A DNA stretch of 64,000 nt from Neoaquamicrobium sediminum (GTDB lineage Bacteria > Pseudomonadota > Alphaproteobacteria > Rhizobiales > Rhizobiaceae): positions 124,001 through 188,000 of the forward strand of contig NZ_JABETK010000006.1 in assembly GCF_013240295.1 (NCBI RefSeq). Reading direction: 5' to 3'. This document shows positions 45,371 to 54,093 of the stretch, one piece after another. Below the pieces are notes generated by a model. That model made no database searches. It worked only from the letters and a program-made list of their open reading frames with translations, and was not told where the DNA came from. The position numbers were made by a program, and so were the translations under genes. Within the stretch, counting starts at the first letter, position 1. Each line of letters opens with the position of its first letter.

Positions 45371-45643
45371 TCAATCCCGACGCCGCTCCTCCGCGTCGAC
45401 GATGCGCTTGAGGACATCCATGTCCATTTCGGCGTGCGGGGAGATGCGCGCGATTTCGGCAGCCACACTCGCCCATCGGAAGAATTCCTGCCGATCGCCA
45501 TCGACACGGGCACGTGTCGCCCGCCGTTGCGCCTCGTAATATGCGTTAGCCTCCTCAGCCATGATCAGAAGCTGCGCATCGGCCTGGCGCTGCCGGCGCT
45601 GGGCTTTTCGCTTTTCGATCCAGTGCAGGACGCTTTTCAGCAT
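45371..45643 (-). CDS. 90-residue basic helical protein
   Basis: MLKSVLHWIEKRKAQRRQRQ, then ADAQLLIMAEEANAYYEAQR and FFRWASVAAEIARISPHAEM. The protein is a helical hairpin with a very basic start, which may bind nucleic acid or membrane. The ATG at 45643 is preferred because the upstream extension contains unusual composition. It is the last leftward gene of the block. Function unknown. Confidence 0.7.
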   Translation of the reverse strand: MLKSVLHWIEKRKAQRRQRQADAQLLIMAEEANAYYEAQRRATRARVDGDRQEFFRWASVAAEIARISPHAEMDMDVLKRIVDAEERRRD

Positions 45644-45705
45644 CGCGTTTATCCTTCTCCCGCACGGAATGCCCCACGACTGGGTCAAACGGCCGGTTTA
45701 CCACC

Positions 45706-45746
45706 TTGAACATGATGCAATCAATGCTTAATATGCAATCATTGAT
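45706..45746 (+). promoter_or_regulatory. Promoter and operator of the FitAB-like pair
   Basis: TTGAAC (45706-45711), 17 bases, TAATAT (45729-45734) is a near-consensus promoter. It is covered by direct repeats ATGCAATCA (45714-45722 and 45733-45741) and an inverted repeat ATCAATG/CATTGAT (45720-45726, 45740-45746). That is a typical target for a ribbon-helix-helix antitoxin repressing its own operon. Confidence 0.72.
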
Positions 45747-45760
45747 GTGCGAGGCCCACA

Positions 45761-46012
45761 ATGGCAAGCATGACGATCCGAAATCTCGATGAGCAGCTCA
45801 AGAAGCGCCTGCGCACGCGCGCTGCGTCGCGCGGCCGGTCCATGGAGGATGAGGCTCGCGAAATCCTTCGCGCGGCGCTGTCGGCCGAGCCGCGCCCCCA
45901 GCAGGGCAACCTTGCGACGCGGATTCGCAACCGGATGACAAAGGTCGGCGGCGTCGAGCTGGAGCTGCCGCCTCGCGAGCCGATCCGCGAGCCGGTCGAT
46001 CTCGGGCAATGA
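45761..46012 (+). CDS. FitA/VapB-like ribbon-helix-helix antitoxin
   Basis: The 83-residue protein MASMTIRNLDEQLKKRLRTR has the RHH DNA-binding motif followed by AASRGRSMEDEAREILRAAL, the FitA signature, and an extended C-terminus (GVELELPPREPIREPVDLGQ) that should enter the active site of the toxin. Its promoter and operator are recognisable upstream. The stop overlaps the toxin start as ATGA. A second ATG, at MTIRNL, is an alternative start. Confidence 0.93.
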   Translation: MASMTIRNLDEQLKKRLRTRAASRGRSMEDEAREILRAALSAEPRPQQGNLATRIRNRMTKVGGVELELPPREPIREPVDLGQ

Positions 46013-46434
46013 TCGTCCTCGACACCAACGTCATTTTCGAGCTTCTGACGCCAAGGCCGAACCATGCGGTCGAATCCTGGGTGGCAGACCAGCCGCCGGC
46101 GTCTTTGTTCACGACCAGCGTCACCGAGGCGGAAATCCTCTCTGGCGTCCGCCTGCTCCCCGATGGAAAGCGCAGGCGGAACCTTCTGGCCGCGATCGAG
46201 CCGATCTTCTTTGAGGATTTCGCCGGCCGCGTGCTCCTCTTCGACCGCGATGCCGCGGACGCCTACGCCACGATCGCTGTCGAGCGCCGGCATAGCGGGC
46301 GTCCGATCAGCCAGTTCGATGCACAGATCGCAGGGATCGCATTGTCGCGCGGCGCAGCTATTGCCACGCGCAACATCGCGGACTTTAGCGGGATCGGGCT
46401 GAGCATCGTCGATCCCTGGTCCTATGAAGGCTGA
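46009..46434 (+). CDS. PIN-domain ribonuclease toxin (FitB/VapC-like)
   Basis: The 141-residue protein has the PIN acidic residues: MIVLDTNVIFELL (D5), VTEAEILSGV (E40, E42) and FDRDAADAYATI, with QFDAQIAGIALSRGAAIATR and NIADF at the end. PIN toxins cleave tRNA or rRNA. It is partnered by the FitA-like antitoxin, with a four-base overlap. The pair likely stabilises the element. Confidence 0.93.
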   Translation: MIVLDTNVIFELLTPRPNHAVESWVADQPPASLFTTSVTEAEILSGVRLLPDGKRRRNLLAAIEPIFFEDFAGRVLLFDRDAADAYATIAVERRHSGRPISQFDAQIAGIALSRGAAIATRNIADFSGIGLSIVDPWSYEG

Positions 46435-46446
46435 ACGTTGGGAAGC

Positions 46447-46982
46447 ATGACGATGAGCTTTTCGTGGAACGACATCGTTGCGGTTTACATGAGCCAGCCG
46501 TGGTGGGTCTGGCTCGTCGGGATTTGCGTTGCTGTGGTCGGCAGCAGATGGCTGGTCCGGGTGCTCCGGGCTCATGCCGAGAGGCCAGTCATCGCATCCG
46601 ACGGGTTCCGGCAGTCCGGCGTTCACGTCGATTTTCGCGCCGGCACGATCAGGCTGCCGCGGGCGACACCTATCCCGTTACCCGCGTGCGTTCGCTGCGC
46701 TGGCAAGACTATGCACGGTTTGGCACTTATCGCGCCTTTGTCGAGGTCGACGATATGCAGCGGCCGATCCACCCCGTGGCGTTTTCGACGCCGGAAGAGC
46801 AGGAAGCCTTCGTCGCACGGCTGAGGACGGCCATCGCGAAGGCGGGCGGACCCCGGTTTTCGGTCGTGACGTCTGACGAGATGCACGTCGTCGAGCCCGA
46901 CTTGAGCGATCCCGTCACGGCTGCCGTCGCAACTCGAGCGCGGTCGGTTGGTCGCCGTGTTTCCCTGCGGGCAGACGGTTAA
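46447..46982 (+). CDS. Single-pass membrane protein of unknown function, apparent frameshift
   Basis: MTMSFSWNDIVAVYMSQPWW leads into a membrane segment VWLVGICVAVVGSRWLV. A cytosolic part follows, VHVDFRAGTIRLPR, then in another frame DTYPVTRVRSLRWQDYARFG and RPIHPVAFSTPEEQEAFVAR. One extra G in the run at 46661-46663 joins them into about 178 residues. The last 45 residues after AIAKAGGP look less ordered. It follows the toxin gene by 12 bases and may share its promoter. No family recognised. Confidence 0.68.
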
Positions 46983-47172
46983 TCAGGTCGCTCCCGTCTC
47001 TAGTTGTCACCGCATGTCCGCTGCTACGGATGTTTCTGGCCGGAGACGACATAATCTTCTCAGTCGATTGACGTGGTCCGAAGAAAGCCAACTGTCACGC
47101 TTATGTTGTGATGCAAAGACATCATGTATCATTGAGGTAGACTGTCGCGGCGCGAGGTTCGGGGGAACGTCG

Positions 47173-48776
47173 ATGCGTATTCAGGAGACTTCTGGCCACC
47201 TGACGGTACAGGCGATAGCCGGTACGTACGTCGTTCTTTTGGGGTGGAGTTTGCCGGAAGCCGAGTGCGGCGGCCTGGCCGGGTTTGCCATCCACCGAAC
47301 AGATCACGAGGAGGACGATGCCATCTGGCTGCGCGGGATGAAGACCTTCGAGGCTACCGATCCTGGCGTGCCGTGGGGCAGCCTTCACTCGAGCCGCCGG
47401 CATCCGTTTCAGACCTTCATGTGGTCGGACTACTCGGCAAAGCCGGGACGCAGCTACACGTTCAGGGTTGCGGCCTTGAAGGGGTCCTCCCGACGATCTC
47501 GAGATCGTCGCCGAGACGGCGGTGACCGTCACCACTGAGGCACCGGAGGGCGGCCTCAACCACGTCTACTTCAACCGTGGTGTTGCCGCGAGCCAGGAGT
47601 TCGCGCGCCGCTTCGGCAATGTTCGTCCCGACGAAAGCGACCCCGATGACCCCAAATGGGAATGGCTTTCGAGGGGTCTCTATGAAGGCATGGTTTCCTT
47701 CGTCGAAGAAGCGGGAGCAGGCGACAAACTGCGCGTCTGTGCCTATGAGTTCCGCTACCTGCCATTCCTCAAGGTGCTGAAGGCGGCGATTGATCGGGGG
47801 TCGATCTCAAGGTGATCTACGACGCCAAGAACAAGCCGGACAAGGAAACTGGCATTGTCTTCCCGCGCGACGAGAACCGCAAGGCGGCCGTGGAGGCGGG
47901 TATCGCAGCGCACTGCATCGAGCGGTCTTCGGCCAAGTCCGCCATCAGCCATAACAAGTTCATCATCCGCTTCGAGGGCGATACGCCAGATGCCGTTTTG
48001 ACGGGGGTGCGAATTTCTCGGCCGGCGGGATCTTTGGCCAGTCCAATGTCGGTGATGCCGTTTTCGGGAACGAGGATCTAGCGCGCAAATATGCGCGCTA
48101 TTGGGATCTGCTGGCGGCGGATCCGACCGTGGCCAAGCTTCACCCTGAGGTGATGAAGCTCACGCCAACGCCCACCGGCCGTCCCGATGGGGCGACAAGT
48201 GCAATCTTCTCGCCGCGAAAGCCATTGGACATACTGGATTGGTATGCCGATCTGGCGAAGGACGCTAACGAGGCCGTCTTCATGACATTCGCCTTCGGCA
48301 TGGGCGACGTGTTCAAGCGCGTGTTCCGTGAAGGTCGCGCGCCCCTGCGTTTCGCACTCATGGAGAAGCCAACGCGCCCGATGAAGGCGGGACCCGAACG
48401 GGAGGCAGAGCTCGAAGCGATCAGGCAGCTTCGCCTCATGGATGAGAACTTGTTTGCCATCGGCTCACATCTGCGGACCAACAGATTCGACGCCTGGCTC
48501 GCCGAGAAGCTGACCGGCCTCAATTCGAACGTCCGGTACGTCCACAACAAGTTTATGGTCCTCGATCCGCTTTCCGATGACCCGATCGTCATTGGCGGCT
48601 CGGCCAACTTTTCCAAGAAGTCGACGGATTCGAACGATGAGAACATGCTTGTCATCCGTGGAGACAGGCGGGTTGCGGACATTTATCTCGGTGAGTTCAT
48701 GCGCCTTTACACCCACCATGCGTTCAGGGAATTTGCCGCGCGGCGGGCGACGCCCATCCGCCGCTCAAGCACCTGA
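47173..48776 (+). CDS. Phospholipase D-fold protein (two HKD motifs), several apparent frameshifts
   Basis: Two HKD half-sites are visible: AISHNKFIIRF...VLTGGANFSAGG and VRYVHNKFMVLDP...IVIGGSANFS, with the expected HxK and GSxN spacing of the PLD superfamily. The first 115 residues (ALKGS end) look like a fibronectin-type beta domain (LLGWSLPEAECGGLAGFAIH, YSAKPGRSYTFRVAALKG). The reading frame breaks near 47489, in the G run at 47796-47800 and in the G run at 48003-48007; the last two are repaired by one added G each, the first needs one base removed or two added. Corrected length is about 530 residues. PLD-fold proteins of this layout may be nucleases, including in defence systems. It stands alone. 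Confidence 0.75.
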
Positions 48777-48919
48777 GCACCGGTGAGTGGTGGAGAAGCT
48801 ATTTTGGATCGCGTAACCAATCCCGACGCAGGACCTTCTTTGCGGGAGTGTCGTGATGGTCCCCGCCTCGAACGGATGCCCTAGCGGAAATCCCGCGTCT
48901 TCACCCTGATCTCATCGAG

Positions 48920-50085
48920 ATGCCCGTATGGATCCGGCATATTGCGCGGTTTCGGCATGCAGGATGGCGATGGTCGCCAGACCTGGCGCAACGGCTATCG
49001 CGATCGCACTCTCGACACGCGGCTTGGCACGCTGAACCTGAAGATCCCGAAGATGCGCTCCGGGGCCTACTTTCCCGGCTTCCTGGAGCCGCGCAAGACG
49101 GTGGAGAAGGCGCTGGTGGCCGTCATCCAGGAAGCGTGGATTAACGGCGTGTCGACGCGCAAGGTCGATGAACTGGTGCAGGGATGGGTATGACCGGCAT
49201 CTCGAAGTCGTCGGTGTCGAAGCTGTGCAAGGATATCGACGAGCGGGTGAATGCCTTCCTCAAGCGCCCCCTTGCCGGCGACTGGCCCTATCTGTGGCTC
49301 GACGCCACCTACCTGAAGGTGCGCGAGGGCGGGCGCATCGTCTCGGTGGCGGCGATAATCGCGGTCGCCGTCAACACGGATGGAAAGCGCGAGATCGTCG
49401 GCCTGCACATCGGCCCGTCCGAAGCCGAGCCATTCTGGACGAGCTTCCTGCGCGATCTGGTGCGCCGCGGTCTCACCGGCGTGAAGCTGGTCGTCTCCGA
49501 CGCCCATGAGGGGCTGAAGGCCGCCATCACCCGCGTGCTCGGCGCGACATGGCAACGGTGCCGTGTTCACGCCATGGGCAACGCGCTCGCCTACGTGGCC
49601 AAGGGCCAGCACACCATGGTCGCGGCCGCGATCCGGCAGGCCTTCATCCAGCCCGACCACGACAGCGCCGTGCAGACCTGGCGCCATGTCGCCGATCAGC
49701 TGCGCGCCAGATGGCCGAAGCTGGGAACCTTCATGGACGACGCCGAAGCCGACGTGCTCGCCTACATGGCGTTCCCCGCTCAGCACCGAACGAAGTTGCA
49801 CAGCACGAATCCGCTGGAACGGCTGAACAAGGAAGTGAAGCGCCGGGCCGATGTTGTCGGCATCTTCCCGAACGAGGATAGCATCGTGCGTCTGATCGGG
49901 GCCGTCCTGCTCGAAGCCAATGACGAGTGGCAGCTCCAGCACCGATACATGCAGGTCGAGGCCATGGCAGACCTCAACACACCAGTAATCGAGGAGGAAA
50001 AGACGATTCAGATTACACCGAGAGCCGCCTGATCATGACGGCCCGGAACCACACCCGAAATTACACCACGTTGACGGACGCTACC
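48920..50085 (+). mobile_element. 5'-truncated IS256-family element
   Basis: The right end TACACCACGTTGACGGACG (within 50062-50085) is of the IS256-family type, next to the transposase stop. No matching left end was found, and the transposase lacks its N-terminus, so the left part of the element has been lost. The right end abuts a Tn3-type transposase fragment, which suggests insertion into a Tn3-family element. Confidence 0.75.
48942..50032 (+). pseudogene. IS256-family transposase, N-terminal truncation plus apparent frameshift
   Basis: The catalytic DDE core is present: WLDATYLKV, VVSDAHEGL and STNPLERLNKEVKRRA, with IFPNEDSIVRLIGAVLLEAN at the end. The N-terminal fragment is MRGFGMQDGDGRQTWRNGYR to VSTRKVDELVQ. 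The usual first 50 or so residues are missing. A frame break after LVQ near 49182 is repaired by one added G and continues GMTGISKSSVSKLC. The frame break may be a sequencing artefact, but the 5' truncation is real, so the copy is probably inactive. Confidence 0.88.
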
Positions 50086-50096
50086 AACACGAGCGA

Positions 50097-50510
50097 ATGA
50101 CATTGCTCGACATTCCGGTCGACGAAGACAGTCTGGTTCGCTACTATACTCTTACTCTGCCCGACCTCTTGGAAATTCAGCTTCGCCGGCGAGAACACAA
50201 TCGACTCGGTTTCGCGGTCCAACTCTGCTTGATGCGCTATCCTGGCCGCCAGCTATTGGCCAACGAGGTTCCGCCAAAGGCCATGCTTGACTATGTCGCC
50301 GAGCAGGTAGGCGTCAGCTCGGTGGCATTCAGGTTGCATGCGCGTCGCGAAGAAACCCGTAGCAATCACATTTCGCATCTTCAGGGCTATCTGCAAAAGC
50401 GAAACGCAACCGCCGAGGATCGGCGGGCCGCCTTGCTCACTGCAATTGAGACAGCGTCAACAACCGATGCCGGTGTTTCGATATCCGCCGCGCTTGTCGA
50501 AGAGCGATAA
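50097..50510 (+). pseudogene. Tn3-family transposase N-terminal fragment (DUF4158)
   Basis: The frame MTLLDIPVDEDSLVRYYTLT, then RRREHNRLGFAVQLCLMRYP and RPRQLLANEVPP-like and LDYVAEQVGVSSVAFRLHAR, is the DUF4158 N-terminal domain of Tn3-type transposases, which normally run to about 1000 residues. Here it stops after about 137 residues, at SAALVEER. The DDE domain is absent. It follows the IS256 right end by 12 bases. Confidence 0.85.
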
Positions 50511-50538
50511 CGAATGGTAATTGCATTATCGGTCGTTA

Positions 50539-50862
50539 TTATCTGAGGACGTCGAGGCCGTGCTTTTCGACCACCGTCAGCAGCTTCAGCGCCATTCCGC
50601 TCGGCCGCTTCGCGCCGGTCTCCCATTTCTGAACCGTCGATTCCGATGTGTTCAAATGGCGCGCGAACACCGGCTGGCTGACGTGATTGCGCTCACGCAG
50701 CGCCTTGATCTTCTTGGCGTCAAATGTCGTCGGCCGTGACAGGCAGGCCTCGTCAAAGGAGCGCAAGGTCTGCTTGTCGACCGTGCCGGCACGCACCATG
50801 CCCTGTACCGCGCTGTGGATCGCCTCGAAGGCATCGCTCTTGAATTTTCCTTTAGTGGCCAT
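50539..50862 (-). CDS. HTH antitoxin of a HigBA-like pair
   Basis: The 107-residue protein MATKGKFKSDAFEAIHSAVQ ends in a Cro/C1-type helix-turn-helix, LRERNHVSQPVFARHLNTSE then STVQKWETGAKRP. That is the layout of HigA/MqsA-type antitoxins with the toxin gene first. It overlaps the toxin stop by 11 bases. It should bind the palindrome upstream of the toxin. Confidence 0.88.
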   Translation of the reverse strand: MATKGKFKSDAFEAIHSAVQGMVRAGTVDKQTLRSFDEACLSRPTTFDAKKIKALRERNHVSQPVFARHLNTSESTVQKWETGAKRPSGMALKLLTVVEKHGLDVLR

Positions 50863-51211
50863 CACCAATCTCCATCAACGCCCCGGCATTCAGTTCCGCA
50901 TCGATATCGACCGCGGATTTGCGCCTATAGAGCGCTGCCAGCTCGCGGAATGCGCGCAATTCGTCCTCATCGATGTTCGCGCGGTCCTGCTTGGCGAACA
51001 GATAGACGTAAACCCAGAACTCGCCGCTCCTGGTGAGCAGGATCGATCGAAACCGATTGTCGCCGAGCCGCTTCTTGAAAACGCCTCCACCTAGATCGTC
51101 AGCCTTGCCCTGCGCCGCCTCCCTCGCCGCTCGCAGAAGCGCGGCGTCTGGAAGCCGTGCCTTCCGCGCCGCCTTGGCGAACCAGGCCGTTTTGAATACG
51201 CGATCAGGCAT
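50852..51211 (-). CDS. RelE/ParE-superfamily toxin (HigB-like)
   Basis: The 119-residue protein MPDRVFKTAWFAKAARKARL has KADDLGGGVFKKRLGDNRFR and SGEFWVYVYLFAKQDRANID, a pattern of the DUF1044-type RelE/HigB toxins that cleave mRNA. The ATG at 51211 is preferred because the operator and promoter lie just upstream; an in-frame upstream start would overlap them. It is transcribed before the antitoxin. Confidence 0.88.
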   Translation of the reverse strand: MPDRVFKTAWFAKAARKARLPDAALLRAAREAAQGKADDLGGGVFKKRLGDNRFRSILLTRSGEFWVYVYLFAKQDRANIDEDELRAFRELAALYRRKSAVDIDAELNAGALMEIGDGH

Positions 51212-51216
51212 GCCAA

Positions 51217-51245
51217 AACATAGCACTTGGTGCTAGGGTAATCAA
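51217..51245 (-). promoter_or_regulatory. Promoter and operator of the HigBA-like pair
   Basis: On the minus strand TTGATT (51240-51245), 17 bases, TATGTT (51217-51222). The perfect palindrome TAGCAC-TTG-GTGCTA (51221-51235) fills the spacer and touches the -10, so a bound antitoxin would block RNA polymerase. Confidence 0.72.
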
Positions 51246-51272
51246 GGGCGCGGGCCAGTCGCTCCAATAGAC

Positions 51273-52490
51273 ATGTCTCCCCGAACGAATATCATAGGCG
51301 TCGGTGAATCGCGCGAACGCAAAGAAATTGCCATGGACGGGACTGAAGAAGACCTCCCCGACATCGTTGAGTTGGTTCGCGCCATGGGCATGCCTACGCC
51401 TGACGAGGCCGTGCCCGCGCCTGACGAGGCAATGCCGAGGAGTGAGAGGAAAGCCCCCTCCCCTGCCCTACCCGACACTGACTCTCGCGGGGGCGCGCGT
51501 TTGCCCGGCCATCTTGTAGACCTGGCCGGCCGTGCCCGGGACTATGTCGAAGCAGCTAGTTCGGCGAACACGCGCCGCGCCTACGCTTCCGATTGGCGTC
51601 ACTTCGCCAGTTGGTGCCGACGGCAAGGGGTAGAAATGTTGCCACCAGACCCGCAGGTGGTGGGGCTCTACATCACCGCCTGTGCGTCCGGAAAAGCGAC
51701 TGGAGACAAAAGGCCGAGTTCCGTCTCGACGATCGAGCGCCGCCTTTCGTCTCTTTCCTGGAATTTTGCACAGCGCGGCCAGCCACTCGATCGCAAGGAC
51801 CGGCATATCGCCACCGTCATGGCCGGCATCCGGAACAAGCACGCCGCGCCGCCCCGGCAGAAGGAAGCGGTGTTGCCGGAAGACCTGATCGCCATGCTGG
51901 AAACGCTCGACCGCGGCACCCTGCGCGGCCTGCGCGACCGCGCAATGCTGCTGCTCGGCTTCGCCGGCGGCCTGCGCCGTTCGGAGATCGTCGGTCTCGA
52001 CGTCGGCCGCGACCAAACCGAGGATTCGTCCGGCTGGGTCGAAATCCTGGACAAGGGCATGCTGGTGACGTTGCGCGGCAAGACCGGCTGGCGCGAGGTG
52101 GAGGTCGGACGCGGCTCATCCGATGCAACCTGCCCTGTCGTGGCACTCCAGACCTGGCTGAAGTTCGCGCGGATCATCCACGGCCCTCTGTTCCGCCGTG
52201 TGACGGGCGAGGGCAAGTCAGTCGGATCGGAGCGGCTTAACGACCAGGAGGTCGCGCGTCTCGTGAAGCGGACGGCGCTCGCCGCCGGCGTACGTGGTGA
52301 TCTGCCGGAGGGCCTGCGTGGCAAGCTATTTGCCGGACACTCGTTGCGGTCTGGCCTCGCCTCTTCTGCCGAAGTCGACGAACGGTATGTGCAAAAGCAG
52401 CTCGGACATGCCTCCGCAGAAATGACGCGGAAATACCAACGCCGGCGCGATCGGTTTCGCGTAAATCTCACGAAAGCATCGGGATTATAG
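51273..52490 (+). CDS. Tyrosine recombinase / integrase
   Basis: The 405-residue protein has an N-terminal SAM-like core-binding domain (SSANTRRAYASDWRHFASWC) and a catalytic domain with GGLRRSEIVGLDV (R235), a conserved K in LVTLRGKTGW (K270), GHSLRSGLAS (H356, R359), LGHASAEM (H379) and the nucleophile in TRKYQRRRD (Y388). All catalytic residues are present, so it should be active. It may integrate or resolve a mobile element. No tRNA gene or att repeat is seen in the window, so it cannot be assigned as the integrase of the conjugative element. The first 70 residues are low-complexity; the ATG at 51333 is an alternative start. Confidence 0.9.
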   Translation: MSPRTNIIGVGESRERKEIAMDGTEEDLPDIVELVRAMGMPTPDEAVPAPDEAMPRSERKAPSPALPDTDSRGGARLPGHLVDLAGRARDYVEAASSANTRRAYASDWRHFASWCRRQGVEMLPPDPQVVGLYITACASGKATGDKRPSSVSTIERRLSSLSWNFAQRGQPLDRKDRHIATVMAGIRNKHAAPPRQKEAVLPEDLIAMLETLDRGTLRGLRDRAMLLLGFAGGLRRSEIVGLDVGRDQTEDSSGWVEILDKGMLVTLRGKTGWREVEVGRGSSDATCPVVALQTWLKFARIIHGPLFRRVTGEGKSVGSERLNDQEVARLVKRTALAAGVRGDLPEGLRGKLFAGHSLRSGLASSAEVDERYVQKQLGHASAEMTRKYQRRRDRFRVNLTKASGL

Positions 52491-52505
52491 GTAAACGCTT
52501 TCTCC

Positions 52506-52777
52506 TCACCGCGTTCGATCGTCGATGACAAGGGGTAAGGTCGACTTGGCCTGCGACAGCACTTCATTGAGCACAGCCAGCACGGTGTCATCAGTGGCGC
52601 CACGGCCCGGTCGAGAAGCTCCGGGTCCAGCTTTTCTAACCGCTCCATGGTTTTGGAACCTGCTCCGGAAAAGCACGTAGAGCATTGTGCATTCTCTCGA
52701 AGCTGGTCGATCACGCGGACGGCTATGCCGAAAGGCCGCCGCCATTCGAACTTGCGCCGGCCATCGTGGTCGGCCAT
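52506..52777 (-). CDS. Possible small protein downstream of the integrase, apparent frameshift
   Basis: The frame MADHDGRRKFEWRRPFGIAV then RVIDQLRENAQCSTCFSGAG and MERLEKLDPELLDRAVA changes near 52597 to ATDDTVLAVLNEVLSQAKST, ending in a stop at 52506. One extra base joins them into about 90 residues. Composition on both sides is protein-like, but I recognise nothing, and it overlaps no clear ribosome-binding site. Confidence 0.4.
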
Positions 52778-53112
52778 CACGCGGCGAGCGGATAGCGCTC
52801 GCCGGACCGAGCAGAGAATGCGGCGGCGAAGGCCTTCAGGTCGGGGACCGGGATGTGGTGCACAGAAGCAAACTCGAGTTACGGCGCCGGAGCGACCTCA
52901 TATCAGGTCGACTCGCTACATCGATTTTCGCGGGATGTCGGCTCGGATAACATCCTTGTCCCCGTTGTCGGGGGAAATGAAATCTACGATGCGCCGCCGC
53001 GGTTCGTGCCGGAAGATTTCAATTAACTCCAGGACACCTACGAGCGTTTCGTCCGGTAATCAACTTGCGTACTGCACGAACCTTATTCTACGCCAGCCCT
53101 GCTAAACGCCAA
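52778..53112. other. 335-base gap with one protein-like fragment
   Basis: No intact gene. On the minus strand 52916-53060 holds an open stretch, VLELIEIFRHEPRRRIVDFI then SPDNGDKDVIRADIPRKSM, that looks like a real protein end but has no start codon. It may be the remnant of a gene cut during the rearrangements around the recombinase. Confidence 0.4.
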
Positions 53113-54093
53113 CTATTCCGTGGCGTATGGGGCTGAATGCCATTTCATAAAGTTACTTTTGAACAGCATGTCCTTCTTTTCGATCTCCCACCGGCTGTAG
53201 ATATTTGTGATCTGCTCACGTAGCCAATTTACCGTTGGATCTGCGACCAATTGCTGGTGAAGTATCAGAGACACGCGCACGTTCGGTAACGGAAGCGGTG
53301 GCATAACCAAAGTGACGCCGCTTTTCTCATCGAGCAACGGCAGCAACCCATCGCCACAATGAGTGATGAACTCGGTTCCGCGCAACACCCAAGGGATAAC
53401 AAGATAGTTCGAGATCGTCGCTGTGACCGTCCGGCTAAGCCCGCGCTCTCTCAGGGCAAGATCTGCCAGCCCTTCAGAGTGCCCGTCGGCGGAGATCTGA
53501 ATATGTTTGGCGGCCAGGTATGCATCGAGGGAAATAGGCTCTCTCGCGAGCTTGCTCCCGCTCCAGACCGCGCAAAGGAGTCTGTCCTGACCCAATTCGA
53601 TGCGCAGCAGGTTTGGCCCGTCGCTGACCGACGTACCAATCAGTGCACAGTCGAGATGCCGGCTGTGGATCAGTGTGTGTACTTCCGATGCGCTGATGGG
53701 AATAACGTTGAGCGTAGCTTTGGGCGCCCGTTTCGCAAACTCCTGTATCATGCCCTGGATAAAGGCGATCGAGTGATAATCGGTCAGACCTATTCGAAAG
53801 TTACGTCTCGTTTCCAGTGGATCGAATGTCTGATGACGGTCAATGGTGGCGCGGATCGTCGACAGGGCGCCGGCGATATCACTCGCCAGTTCTATGGCTC
53901 GCGGGGTTGGGCGCATCAAGCCGCCATCGCGCGAGAAGAGTTCGTCCTTGAAGAGGTGCCTTAGTTTGCTCAGCGAGTGACTGATCGCCGACTGCGTTTT
54001 TCCGAGGCGTACGGCAGCCTTTGTCACGCTTGTCTCACGCATGAGCACGTCGAACACGCGTAGCAAATTTAAGTCAACGTTATCGACGTTCAT
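53113..54093 (-). CDS. LysR-family transcriptional regulator
   Basis: The N-terminal winged helix MNVDNVDLNLLRVFDVLMRE, then TSVTKAAVRLGKTQSAISHS and LSKLRHLFKDELFSRDGGLM, is NodD/LysR-type. A periplasmic-binding-like effector domain follows (RRNFRIGLTDYHSIAFIQGM). The start is the ATG at 54093; the track of residues before it is not LysR-like. It diverges from the ABC transporter and hydantoin genes and is their most likely regulator. The 310-base gap between should hold its operator. Confidence 0.92.
   Translation of the reverse strand: MNVDNVDLNLLRVFDVLMRETSVTKAAVRLGKTQSAISHSLSKLRHLFKDELFSRDGGLMRPTPRAIELASDIAGALSTIRATIDRHQTFDPLETRRNFRIGLTDYHSIAFIQGMIQEFAKRAPKATLNVIPISASEVHTLIHSRHLDCALIGTSVSDGPNLLRIELGQDRLLCAVWSGSKLAREPISLDAYLAAKHIQISADGHSEGLADLALRERGLSRTVTATISNYLVIPWVLRGTEFITHCGDGLLPLLDEKSGVTLVMPPLPLPNVRVSLILHQQLVADPTVNWLREQITNIYSRWEIEKKDMLFKSNFMKWHSAPYATE

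Noticed and set aside
51273..52490. Assigning the recombinase as the integrase of the whole conjugative element
   Set aside because: No tRNA gene, att repeat or excisionase is visible, and mobile remnants surround it; it may belong to another element.
51668..52780. 370-residue open frame on the minus strand
   Set aside because: Antisense to the tyrosine recombinase; only its first 60 or so residues, outside the recombinase, may be coding (see 52506-52777).
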